From: Paracoccaceae bacterium
GTDB lineage: Bacteria; Pseudomonadota; Alphaproteobacteria; Rhodobacterales; Rhodobacteraceae
Direction of reading: 5' to 3'
DNA length: 11,039 nucleotides
NCBI GenBank assembly: GCA_003447515.1
Contig: DLZA01000072.1
Location: 2,052 to 13,090, forward strand
In this document: piece by piece, positions 1 through 6,662 of the stretch
How the letters are laid out: the number at the start of each line of letters is the position of its first letter
Numbering within the stretch: the stretch's first letter is position 1
Notes under the pieces: generated by a model
Databases searched by the model: none
Told to the model about the DNA's origin: nothing
What the model saw: only the letters and a program-made list of their open reading frames with translations
Position numbers and translations under genes: made by a program

Positions 1-491
1 TCCATGTTTGGGTAAACGACGCCTGTAGTCATCCCAAGAAAGGAATAGACTTGGTCCATCCATTCTGCATCCCGTTTCGCCAAATAGTCGTTTACAGTCA
101 CAACATGCACACCACGGCCTGTCAGCGCGTTCAAATAAACGGGTAAGGTTGCCATCAGCGTCTTACCTTCACCCGTTTTCATTTCTGCTATGTCACCACG
201 GTGGAGAAAAATACCTCCAATTAATTGTACGTCAAATGGGCGTAAACCCAGCGTGCGAACAGCTGCCTCTCTCGCATTGGCAAAAGCTTCTGGCAAAAGG
301 CTATCGAGGCTTTCACCACCCTCAAGGCGTTTCTTGAGCTCTTCAGTTTTTGCTAAGATTCCAGAGTCCTCAAGTGCTGTGAATTCTGGTTCCAGTGCGT
401 TGATTTGTGCTACGAGGGATTGCACTTTTTTGACCTTGCGATCGTTTGGAGTTCCAAAGATCTTTTTACCAATAGTATTCAAGCCCAGCAT
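1..491 (-). CDS. secA: SecA, preprotein translocase ATPase (N-terminal part)
   Basis: SecA is the cytoplasmic ATPase that drives unfolded preproteins through the SecYEG channel. Only the first 163 codons are present; the gene runs off the left edge without a stop. The start is the ATG at 491-489, preceded by GGAG five bases upstream. The translation follows SecA closely from the start: the N-terminal helix, an [11 protein letters not shown] segment (residues 66-76), [10 protein letters not shown] (84-93), the Walker A motif MKTGEGKT (104-111) with the nucleotide-binding lysine, then [26 protein letters not shown] of nucleotide-binding domain 1. No frameshift or odd residue is visible. It is transcribed away from the parvulin gene across a shared 256-bp control region, an arrangement common in Alphaproteobacteria. 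Identification is very secure; the preprotein-crosslinking and C-terminal regions lie outside the window. Confidence 0.97.
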   Translation of the reverse strand, partial: MLGLNTIGKKIFGTPNDRKVKKVQSLVAQINALEPEFTALEDSGILAKTEELKKRLEGGESLDSLLPEAFANAREAAVRTLGLRPFDVQLIGGIFLHRGDIAEMKTGEGKTLMATLPVYLNALTGRGVHVVTVNDYLAKRDAEWMDQVYSFLGMTTGVVYPNM

Positions 492-644
492 AACTGCTCC
501 GTTTATCTTCTAGGCCGCCTTCATTTGCGGCAAAATTCCGACGTGACTTTAAAATTTTAGGTCTAAGCCTGTCTTGTAGCTCTGACCGCGTCAGCGTAAG
601 GGTTTCCTAACGCCAATTAGTTTTTGCATCCATGCCAGAAACGC

Positions 645-673
645 ATCTAAGCGGGTCTGTTCGTACTGTCAAC
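645..673 (-). promoter_or_regulatory. Candidate sigma-70 promoter for secA
   Basis: On the minus strand there is a perfect -35 box TTGACA (673-668), a 17-base spacer and a weaker -10 box TTAGAT (650-645, three of six consensus matches). It points at secA and would leave an untranslated leader of roughly 150 bases. The -35 is convincing and the -10 is not, so this is tentative. Confidence 0.35.
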
Positions 674-675
674 GT

Positions 676-730
676 TGCCCCAAAAATCAGGCGACACAAA
701 TACTTCATCTGCCTTGATAAATTGGGGCAA
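676..730. repeat. 9-bp inverted repeat upstream of the parvulin gene
   Basis: TTGCCCCAA at 676-684 and its exact reverse complement TTGGGGCAA at 722-730 are separated by 37 bases. The left arm abuts the TTGACA of the candidate secA promoter; the right arm ends 17 bases before the parvulin start codon. Both arms are followed on the plus strand by an A-run and a GG. It could be a pair of regulator half-sites serving both divergent genes, or a leader hairpin. The role is unknown. Confidence 0.5.
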
Positions 731-747
731 AAAATCGGAGCCAATTT

Positions 748-1590
748 ATGAAAATTACTCGTCATTTTGTCACCTTCTTTGTTGCGGTTTTCACAGCGAC
801 ATCATCCATTGCTCAACAGGCACCAACATCTGAAACGGTTGTTGTAACTGTAAATGGCAAAGACATCACCGTTGGCCATGTCATCGCTTTGGCTGACCGC
901 CTGCCAGACCGCTTCAAACAATTGCCAGATATCGATTTATTTAAAGGGGTTGTGGATCAATTGATCCAGCAATCGCTCCTCTCTCATGAAGTTGACGCTG
1001 ACTCCAAAGCGCTTCGCTTATCGATTGAAAACGAAATCCGGGCACTTTTAGCGACTGTAGCACTCGGTGAAGTTGAGGACGCTGCCACGACAGATGAGCT
1101 GATTGAAAAAGCCTACAATGATCAATATTTAGATGCTGCGGGCGCAAAAGAATTCAACGCAGCACATATCCTTGTGGAAACAGAAGACGAAGCAAAAGAC
1201 CTCGTTACTAAACTCGAAAGTGGTGTAGATTTTGCACAACTTGCAAGAGCGAAATCAACAGGTCCATCAGGTCCAAACGGTGGTGCTTTGGGTTGGTTTG
1301 GTCTTGGACAAATGGTTCCCCAATTTGAACAGGCTGTTGTGATTATGGACATAGGTGCAATTTCTCCACCAGTTAAAACACAATTTGGTTGGCATGTGAT
1401 TATGTTGAATGAAAAACGTGAAAAGCCAGCAGCATCTTTAGTTGAGGTTCGTGCCCAATTGATTGAACAACTGCAAGCCGTTGCTGTGGAAAAGTACCTT
1501 AATAATATTGAGCTGACTGCAGATATCAAACGTTCTGATAGGAAATTTGATCCCTCAATTATTCGTCAGAGTAAGCTCTTGGCGGACTGA
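748..1590 (+). CDS. Exported parvulin-type peptidyl-prolyl cis-trans isomerase
   Basis: A 280-residue protein that probably acts in the periplasm, isomerising prolyl bonds and helping fold exported or outer-membrane proteins. A signal peptide is visible: Lys2 and Arg5, a hydrophobic stretch at 7-18, and a likely cleavage after Ala22 (SSIA, then QQ). Residues 23-130 form a helical SurA-like N-terminal region. The rotamase (parvulin) domain spans about 134-226, with the expected His140 in AAHILV, the GPSGPNGGALGWFG loop (172-185), the QMVPQFEQAV segment and His216 in FGWHVIML. A short helical tail follows. The ATG at 748 is preceded by GGAG seven bases upstream. It is the first gene of an apparent operon with argJ, 17 bases downstream. 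Its place beside secA fits a job in protein export. It resembles the PpiC/PrsA-like parvulins found here in other Alphaproteobacteria; the exact client proteins cannot be read from sequence. Confidence 0.92.
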   Translation: MKITRHFVTFFVAVFTATSSIAQQAPTSETVVVTVNGKDITVGHVIALADRLPDRFKQLPDIDLFKGVVDQLIQQSLLSHEVDADSKALRLSIENEIRALLATVALGEVEDAATTDELIEKAYNDQYLDAAGAKEFNAAHILVETEDEAKDLVTKLESGVDFAQLARAKSTGPSGPNGGALGWFGLGQMVPQFEQAVVIMDIGAISPPVKTQFGWHVIMLNEKREKPAASLVEVRAQLIEQLQAVAVEKYLNNIELTADIKRSDRKFDPSIIRQSKLLAD

Positions 1591-1607
1591 AACTAAAGGT
1601 AAATCTG

Positions 1608-2954
1608 ATGGTGAAGTCAAAGGCTAAATTGAAGCATAAAATCAGTAAACTAAAAACAAAGATTAGAGGGCTGAAAGCTGAACTGAATACAAGAAAAGCA
1701 GATACTGGGATTTCTCCTTTGGCACCAGCGTTGGGATTTCCTACCTTACCAGAAATTAATGGCGTGACTTACGCTGCTGGTGCCGCTGGCGTAAAATACC
1801 AGGAGCGTGATGACGTGATGCTTGCGCGCATCGAAGCCGGCAGTGCTGTTGCAGGTGTTTTCACCCGATCTGCTACGCGCTCTGGTTCAGTGCTTGATTG
1901 TCAAGTCAAGCTTGCTGCATTGCAAAAAACTAACACGGTTGCCGACGCGCTAGGCGTGGTGGTTAACTCTGGTAACTCTAATGCATTCACTGGCAAAGCA
2001 GGAGATACCTCTGTTGAGTTTATTTCCTCCTCTGCCGCTAAAGTTTTAAAAACAAGACCAGAAAACGTTCTCACATCTTCTACAGGCGTGATTGGTGAAC
2101 TACTCCCTCACGATAAAATTATTTCGATCCTAGATGATCTCAACGTGAACCTGTCTCCAACAAACGGCGCTGCCGCCGCCAGGGCAATCATGACGACTGA
2201 TACGTTTGCTAAAGGCGCGGGTAGAAGCGTAGAAATTGATGGAAAAACTATTCTAATTTCAGGTTTTGCCAAGGGCTCAGGTATGATCGCGCCTGACATG
2301 GCCACCATGCTTGTCTACATTTTCACTGATGCAGCAGTTACGTCATCTGTCTTGCAGCAAATAATTAGTTCTGAAAACAGACGCACATTTAACGCTATAA
2401 CTGTTGATAGTGATACATCTACTTCCGACACGCTTCTGGCATTCGCAACGGGTGCAGCGGGCAACACACAAATAATTGGTGTGGATGGTGTCGATAGCCA
2501 GAAGTTTGCATCGGCTTTGCATGATGTAATGCGTGATTTAGCCCATCTGGTCGTTAAAGATGGGGAAGGTGCAACCAAGTTCATCGAGGTTGAAGTAACT
2601 GGCGCCGTATCAGACGATAGCGCCCATACAGTAGCCCTCGCAATTGCAAACTCCCCGCTTGTGAAAACAGCAGCTGCTGGTGAAGATCCCAATTGGGGTC
2701 GTGTTGTTATGGCGATTGGTAAATCGGGCGAACCCGCAGACCGCGACAAAATCAGTATTAATTTTGGTAATATCTTAGTAGCAGAAAAAGGCTGGGTGTC
2801 TCCCAGCTATACAGAAGATGCAGGTTCAACTTATATGAAGAACCGAAACTTAAAAATTAGCGTAGGATTGGGCATGGGCGACGGTACCGCACAGGTCTGG
2901 ACATGTGATTTGACTCATGGTTACATAAAAATTAACGCGGATTATCGTTCATGA
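1608..2954 (+). CDS. argJ: ArgJ, glutamate N-acetyltransferase / amino-acid acetyltransferase
   Basis: ArgJ transfers the acetyl group from N-acetylornithine to glutamate, recycling it in arginine biosynthesis; bifunctional members also use acetyl-CoA. The enzyme cleaves itself into alpha and beta chains before a catalytic threonine, here Ala232-Thr233 within KGSGMIAPDMATML. Other family marks are AGVFTRSATRSG (82-93), VVVNSGNSNAFTG (117-129), the STGVIGE segment (158-164), DPNWGRVVMAIG and the C-terminal YIKINADYRS. The protein is 448 residues, about 35-45 longer than I expect, owing to a lysine-rich N-terminal extension (residues 1-33) with hydrophobic residues in perfect heptad spacing; the conserved body begins at ISPLAP (35-40). 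The start at 1608 has AAGG upstream and no better start lies closer to the body. Its last codon and stop overlap the mutT start (ATGA), so the two are probably translationally coupled. The function is secure; bifunctionality is not shown by sequence alone. Confidence 0.96.
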   Translation: MVKSKAKLKHKISKLKTKIRGLKAELNTRKADTGISPLAPALGFPTLPEINGVTYAAGAAGVKYQERDDVMLARIEAGSAVAGVFTRSATRSGSVLDCQVKLAALQKTNTVADALGVVVNSGNSNAFTGKAGDTSVEFISSSAAKVLKTRPENVLTSSTGVIGELLPHDKIISILDDLNVNLSPTNGAAAARAIMTTDTFAKGAGRSVEIDGKTILISGFAKGSGMIAPDMATMLVYIFTDAAVTSSVLQQIISSENRRTFNAITVDSDTSTSDTLLAFATGAAGNTQIIGVDGVDSQKFASALHDVMRDLAHLVVKDGEGATKFIEVEVTGAVSDDSAHTVALAIANSPLVKTAAAGEDPNWGRVVMAIGKSGEPADRDKISINFGNILVAEKGWVSPSYTEDAGSTYMKNRNLKISVGLGMGDGTAQVWTCDLTHGYIKINADYRS

Positions 2955-3349
2955 AAACAATTCTTGTTTCCGCCGTTGCTCTCATCGACAGAGATGGGCG
3001 GGTATTGCTCGCCCAGCGCCCTGACGGCAAGTCAATGTCAGGATTGTGGGAATTTCCAGGTGGTAAGGTTGAATTAGGCGAAACACCAGAGACTGCACTC
3101 GTCCGCGAGCTTGAAGAAGAGCTTGGCATAAATACATGGTCCAGCTGCCTTGCTCCTTTGACATTTGCGAGCCACAGTTACGATGACTTTCACCTACTTA
3201 TGCCCGTTTTTGCCTGCCGCCGATGGGAGGGTATTCCGACTCCACGCGAACAGCAGAACCTTAAATGGGTACATATCGGCCAAATGCACGACTATCCCAT
3301 GCCGCCAGCAGATATTCCATTAATCGCTACATTGCGCGACCTTCTATAG
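2951..3349 (+). CDS. mutT: MutT-type Nudix hydrolase, probable 8-oxo-dGTP diphosphatase
   Basis: A 132-residue single-domain Nudix protein. The full Nudix box is intact from Gly38 to Ile60: G-x5-E44-x7-R52-E53-L54-x-E56-E57-x-G59-I60, whose glutamates bind the magnesium ions. GLWEFPGGKVE (31-41) just before it and the QQNLKWVHIGQM stretch (101-112) are typical of MutT. The expected role is cleaving oxidised dGTP to the monophosphate so it is not built into DNA. The start codon overlaps the argJ stop in ATGA. At the 3' end its TAG (3347-3349) lies back to back with the hemH stop, overlapping that gene, so no separate terminator fits between them. Its place after argJ matches the usual Rhodobacterales order as I remember it. 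A broader nucleotide substrate range cannot be excluded. Confidence 0.92.
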   Translation: MKTILVSAVALIDRDGRVLLAQRPDGKSMSGLWEFPGGKVELGETPETALVRELEEELGINTWSSCLAPLTFASHSYDDFHLLMPVFACRRWEGIPTPREQQNLKWVHIGQMHDYPMPPADIPLIATLRDLL

Positions 3350-4390
3350 CCAGCCAGCCGCTTCATTTTTGATAATATCAGCCATCATTTCAATGTGATC
3401 ATGCCGGTGGTTCAAGCATGGAATATAGATGAATGTGTCGCCTCCGGCTTCTTCAAAAGACTCTTTAATTTCTTCGTTAATTTCCTCCAGTGTTTCTACA
3501 CAATCAGACGAAAAAGCAGGAGCCATGATTGCAATGTTTTTCTTACCTTCGCGGGCTAACCGCGCAACATCATCTACGGTGAATGGCTGCAACCAATCCT
3601 CTGGTCCAAACTGTGATTGGAATGTGACTTGTATTTTTTCATCTGACCAACCTAACTCTGCCTGTAAAAGGCGTGAAGTTACTTGGCATTGACAATGATA
3701 CGGATCACCTTCTTTCAAATACCGTATAGGTACCCCGTGATAAGATGTAACTAAAATATCTGGTTCAATTTCCAAATTTGCGTAGGCTTCACGAACTGAT
3801 GCTGCCAAGGATTTAATGTATAAAGGATGGTTGTAATAGGCAGGTACTGTACGAAAGCTTGGTTGCCATTTCATTTCCATTAATGTTCGAAACGCTTGGT
3901 CATTAGCAGTCGCTGTCGTTGGCGCTGAATACTGCGGATACAATGGGAAAAACACGATTCGATCACATCCCTTTTCCTTGAGATTTTGGATAACTGATTT
4001 AGTCGAAGGATTTCCATATCGCATAGCGAAATCTACCTCAACTTTATCGCCATAGACGTTTTTCAATGAGGCTTTCAATGCTTCGCATTGATCACGTGTA
4101 ATGGTCAACAAAGGGCTTTCATCCCTCTCATTATTCCAAATCCCACGATACGCCTCGCCTGACGAAAACGGACGTTTTGTGAGGATGATCAATTGTAAAA
4201 GTGGCTGCCATTTCCACGGTGCATAATCGATAACTCGACGATCTGATAAAAACTCGTTTAGGTATCGTCGCATAGACCAGTAGTCGGTCGCGTCAGGCGT
4301 CCCAAGGTTTGAAATAATCACACCAACTTTGCCAAAACTCACCTTTGGGTGGTCTTCATCTGAATGGGGTGGGCGAGTCTCAATCATCAT
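3344..4390 (-). CDS. hemH: Ferrochelatase
   Basis: Inserts ferrous iron into protoporphyrin IX, the last step of protohaem synthesis. The 348-residue length is normal. Family marks: GVIISNLGTPDA (23-34), MRRYLNEFLSDRRVID (40-55), FAMRYGNPS (121-129), FFPLYPQYSAPTTA (147-160), the catalytic His218 in TSYHGVP, and the acidic Glu299 in DCVETLEEI that opposes it across the porphyrin cleft. GDPYHCQCQ (228-236) contains a C-x-C pair; I do not claim an iron-sulfur cluster from it. The start is ATG 4390-4388; a second ATG follows directly and could be used instead. The ribosome site is weak (AAAGAAAG). It lies 49 bases downstream of the methyltransferase-family gene and is probably cotranscribed with it. 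The 3' end overlaps convergent mutT by six bases. Confidence 0.96.
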   Translation of the reverse strand: MMIETRPPHSDEDHPKVSFGKVGVIISNLGTPDATDYWSMRRYLNEFLSDRRVIDYAPWKWQPLLQLIILTKRPFSSGEAYRGIWNNERDESPLLTITRDQCEALKASLKNVYGDKVEVDFAMRYGNPSTKSVIQNLKEKGCDRIVFFPLYPQYSAPTTATANDQAFRTLMEMKWQPSFRTVPAYYNHPLYIKSLAASVREAYANLEIEPDILVTSYHGVPIRYLKEGDPYHCQCQVTSRLLQAELGWSDEKIQVTFQSQFGPEDWLQPFTVDDVARLAREGKKNIAIMAPAFSSDCVETLEEINEEIKESFEEAGGDTFIYIPCLNHRHDHIEMMADIIKNEAAGWL

Positions 4391-4439
4391 AGCGTTGTCT
4401 TTCTTTGATGGAGGGCAACTAACTTAAATTCTTCTGAAA

Positions 4440-5267
4440 TCAAGCCTTTTTCCCATCCTCACCTAATTCTGTCGCACCTAAGAAATCTGCTAGCCGCGTT
4501 GTGGCTGATCCTGGCCGCAGTGGTTTTTGTTGTGTATCACTCGGTGCCCAACCTGTTAAAAATGCTAATTCAAAAGTAGCCATTATTCGCCCGTCTTCAC
4601 AATATTTGTTTGTGTATACCTCTCCCATTTTCATAAACACATTGCGTTGTGTGAAAAATTTTTTTCGGGAAACCATAGCGTTTGTTTCTGCCATCGCTCG
4701 TAATTCGCGCATTAAATGCCACGGCGTTTTGTAAGCGACGCGCACCGACTCAATATCTGCGACAGGTAAGCCATATCCCGCTCGTTGTAACAACGCACCT
4801 AGCGCACGCAAGTCTGCCATTGGGGCTACTCGTGGACTGATTCCGCCAGTCACTTCAGCCTCCGCCTTGATAAAGGAATGGCGTAATTCATCCAACGTTT
4901 TTCCAGCAAACATCACGGCGATCATCAAACCATCGGGCCGCAGGGCACGGCGCATTTGGATTAATTGCCCCACAGGATCGTTTGCCCAATGCAAATCCAT
5001 GCAATTTACAATTAAATCACAGCTTTCAGCTTTCAGATTTAACACATCAGCGTTAGGAACTAGCTTTGGTTTCAAGTAGGTTTCACGCGCCCACATTCGC
5101 GCCTGCCACCCAATAAAAGCTGTATCTGAAAATGTTCGATTAACGTCTTTTAATCGCTCTGCAACTTCTGACGCTGCAAATTTATGTAAAAATAAAGCAC
5201 CTTCATTTCCGGCGCGAGCACGGTGTGTGGCGATGGCCTCGGGATCAAAAAGGGTAGGTATATCCAT
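4440..5267 (-). CDS. Methyltransferase-fold protein (NDUFAF5/BioC-like) with degenerate SAM motif
   Basis: A 275-residue member of the class-I methyltransferase superfamily usually found beside comF and grxC in Alphaproteobacteria; relatives are annotated as BioC-like or NDUFAF5-like. Visible marks are the N-terminal MDIPTLFDPEAIATHRARA, CDLIVNCMDLHWANDPVGQL (83-102), the MRRALRPDGLMIAVMFAG segment (105-122), SPRVAPMADLRALGALLQRAGYGLPVAD and the C-terminal ATFELAFLTGWAPS (230-243). Where the glycine-rich SAM motif I should be (about residues 44-60) the protein reads RTFSDTAFIGWQARMWA, with a single glycine and no acidic residue, so it may not bind SAM normally. I chose ATG 5267-5265 because AGGAG (5281-5277) sits nine bases upstream; the GTG at 5288 and ATG at 5276 overlap or touch that site. 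hemH follows 49 bases downstream. The substrate is unknown. Confidence 0.82.
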   Translation of the reverse strand: MDIPTLFDPEAIATHRARAGNEGALFLHKFAASEVAERLKDVNRTFSDTAFIGWQARMWARETYLKPKLVPNADVLNLKAESCDLIVNCMDLHWANDPVGQLIQMRRALRPDGLMIAVMFAGKTLDELRHSFIKAEAEVTGGISPRVAPMADLRALGALLQRAGYGLPVADIESVRVAYKTPWHLMRELRAMAETNAMVSRKKFFTQRNVFMKMGEVYTNKYCEDGRIMATFELAFLTGWAPSDTQQKPLRPGSATTRLADFLGATELGEDGKKA

Positions 5268-5339
5268 CGGGTTCATCTCCTGCTGCACTTGCTACATCTA
5301 AGACTGCCTAAAAGAAAAGGTAATTAGCGGTTTTAAGCG

Positions 5340-5537
5340 TATTTTATTCGATCGTTTTGCTCAACGCGGTATAAGGAACAATCCCATCAAAGGAAAAATA
5401 TGGGGAAGCCGATACTTTTGATCGATAATTTGGTTTCTAGAGTTGCAAATGCGACTTAATATGCCAAAGCCTATTTGGGAAAAATTGCAGCATCCGTGAA
5501 TGTCTTCGGCTTTACCCACTTTGCGAAGGCTGATTAA
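5340..5537 (+). pseudogene. comF: Decayed 3' remnant of comF
   Basis: The 307-base gap between the methyltransferase-family gene and grxC is where comF (a phosphoribosyltransferase-fold protein linked to DNA uptake) normally sits. The frame beginning at 5340 reads YFIRSFCSTRYKEQ, then HQRKNMGKPILLIDNLVSRV, then ANAT, a TAA stop at 5457-5459, then YAKAYLGKIAASVNVFGFTH and FAKAD before a final TAA at 5535. From memory, the ComF C-terminus has R-x-T-x-x-Q, then R-x-x-N, a variable loop, GRxVLLVDDVMTSGAT, a helix with A-x-x-L, AGA-x-x-V-x-VL-x-LARVAKD. The remnant keeps that order and hydrophobic pattern, but the phosphoribosyl-binding loop is degraded (DNLVSRVAN), the variable loop is missing, a stop interrupts the helix and the N-terminal two thirds are gone. 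There is no usable start. Nonfunctional with good confidence; the comF origin is inferred from pattern and position. Confidence 0.62.
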
Positions 5538-5548
5538 CCATCTATATC
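5521..5548 (+). promoter_or_regulatory. Candidate promoter for the grxC operon
   Basis: TTGCGA (5521-5526), a 16-base spacer and TATATC (5543-5548), each four of six consensus matches. Transcription would begin near 5555, leaving about 20 bases that contain an AAAGG ribosome site (5561-5565). The -35 lies within the last codons of the comF remnant. Weak but well placed. Confidence 0.3.
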
Positions 5549-5574
5549 AGGAGAAAGCTTAAAGGATTACCTAG

Positions 5575-5832
5575 ATGAAGAGCGTTGAAATTTACACTAC
5601 ACCGATCTGTGGATTTTGCTCAGCTGCAAAACGGTTGTTTAATTCTAAAAATGTATCATTTGTGGAGATCAACGTAATGGTTGACCCGAACTCCAGGATA
5701 GAGATGATCAAACGAGCGAACGGATCGCGAACTGTTCCACAAATATTTATTGGCAATGAACACATCGGTGGCTGTGATGATCTGCACGCATTGGAAAATG
5801 CTGGTAAGCTCGACGCAGTGCTGACCAACTAA
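5575..5832 (+). CDS. grxC: Glutaredoxin 3-type (GrxC), CGFC active site
   Basis: An 85-residue class-I dithiol glutaredoxin that reduces disulfides and glutathionylated proteins using glutathione in the cytoplasm. The active site is Cys12-Gly-Phe-Cys15, in place of the common CPYC; I recall CGFC as usual for Rhodobacterales GrxC. The glutathione-binding TVP loop with its cis-proline is at 53-55 (RTVPQIFIG) and the GGCDDL motif at 65-70. The length is typical. The ATG at 5575 has AAAGG nine bases upstream. Its TAA shares its final A with the ATG of the next gene (TAATG), implying translational coupling to the nit gene. It opens the grxC-nit-marR operon. Confidence 0.94.
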   Translation: MKSVEIYTTPICGFCSAAKRLFNSKNVSFVEINVMVDPNSRIEMIKRANGSRTVPQIFIGNEHIGGCDDLHALENAGKLDAVLTN

Positions 5833-6662
5833 TGCGAATTGGGGTAATCCAACTCAACAACGGTGATGACCCCATCCTTAACCTTTCGTGCACTCAAATA
5901 TTTATTGCGGATGCAGTTGCCCAAGGTGCAACCTTTGTTGCCACACCTGAGGTCACAAATATGGTGTCTACCAGCCAGGTGTATCAAAATTCCGTTTTGC
6001 GTCATGAAATGGACGATCAAACTCTTAGAGCTTTACGTGCAACGGCTGCTGACCTGAACATCTGGCTCCTCATTGGTTCCCTTACACTTAAAACAAATAA
6101 TCCTGATGGACGCTTTTCTAATCGGTCTTTTTTAATAAATTCCAAGGGTGAAATCATGGCCCGTTACGATAAAGTTCATCTGTTTGATGTCGAGATATCT
6201 CAAACTGAATCTTATCGTGAAAGTGCAGTTTACAGATCAGGTAGGACTGTTCCTGTTGTGGCTACACCCACTGCAAATATTGGCATGACCATCTGTTATG
6301 ACCTGCGCTTTCCACATCTTTACCGCGACCTTGCTCAACATGGTGCGCATATCCTGACAGTTCCCTCGGCTTTTTCTCCTGTAACGGGTGGCGCACATTG
6401 GAATTCGCTTTTACGCGCCCGCGCCATTGAAAACGGTTGCTTTGTAATCGCACCAGCGCAAACTGGTGAACACGCTATCAGCGCAGGTAAGCCACGATCC
6501 ACCTACGGACACTCTCTAGTTGTTGACCCGTGGGGCGAAGTTTTGCTTGATGCCGGAACCGCTACGGGCGCACACGTTGTTGATTTGGACCTGGCTTCTG
6601 TGCAAATTGCCCGAGACCGCATTCCAGCCCTGCAACACGACCGGATTTACGCAAAACCATGA
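5832..6662 (+). CDS. NIT1-type carbon-nitrogen hydrolase, probable deaminated-glutathione amidase
   Basis: A 276-residue nitrilase-superfamily amidase. The catalytic triad is complete: Glu40 in ATPEVTN, Lys114 in ARYDKVHLFDV and Cys155 in TICYDLRFPHLYR. The KVHLFDVEI stretch, AFSPVTGGAHWNSLLRARAI (180-199), ENGCFVIAPAQTG and YGHSLVVDPWGEVL (225-238) match the Nit1/YbeM branch, known in mammals, yeast and E. coli to hydrolyse deaminated glutathione, a by-product of transaminases. This would make it a metabolite-repair enzyme in the cytoplasm. The start overlaps the grxC stop by one base, and its own stop overlaps the marR start as ATGA. Coupling to a glutathione-dependent redoxin agrees with a glutathione-related substrate, but that is inference; omega-amidase activity is the main alternative. 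Confidence 0.88.
   Translation: MRIGVIQLNNGDDPILNLSCTQIFIADAVAQGATFVATPEVTNMVSTSQVYQNSVLRHEMDDQTLRALRATAADLNIWLLIGSLTLKTNNPDGRFSNRSFLINSKGEIMARYDKVHLFDVEISQTESYRESAVYRSGRTVPVVATPTANIGMTICYDLRFPHLYRDLAQHGAHILTVPSAFSPVTGGAHWNSLLRARAIENGCFVIAPAQTGEHAISAGKPRSTYGHSLVVDPWGEVLLDAGTATGAHVVDLDLASVQIARDRIPALQHDRIYAKP

Noticed and set aside
149..513. Two plus-strand open frames over the secA start
   Set aside because: They are antisense to unmistakable SecA sequence and encode no recognisable domain.
607..633. Eight-codon minus-strand ORF (MDAKTNWR) in the possible secA leader
   Set aside because: Too short, no ribosome site, and no SecM-like arrest motif; not enough to call a leader peptide.
2315..2749. 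144-codon minus-strand open frame inside argJ
   Set aside because: Antisense shadow of a conserved gene, low-complexity composition rich in Ser, Ala and Thr, no ribosome site or motif.
3490..3700. C-x-C pair and other cysteines in ferrochelatase as a 2Fe-2S cluster site
   Set aside because: The cysteine spacing does not clearly match a cluster motif I can name; GDPYHCxC is common in proteobacterial ferrochelatases.
5268..5288. GTG start at 5288 (and ATG at 5276) for the methyltransferase-family gene
   Set aside because: The AGGAG at 5281-5277 lies inside or touches these starts but is ideally spaced for ATG 5267, where family similarity begins.
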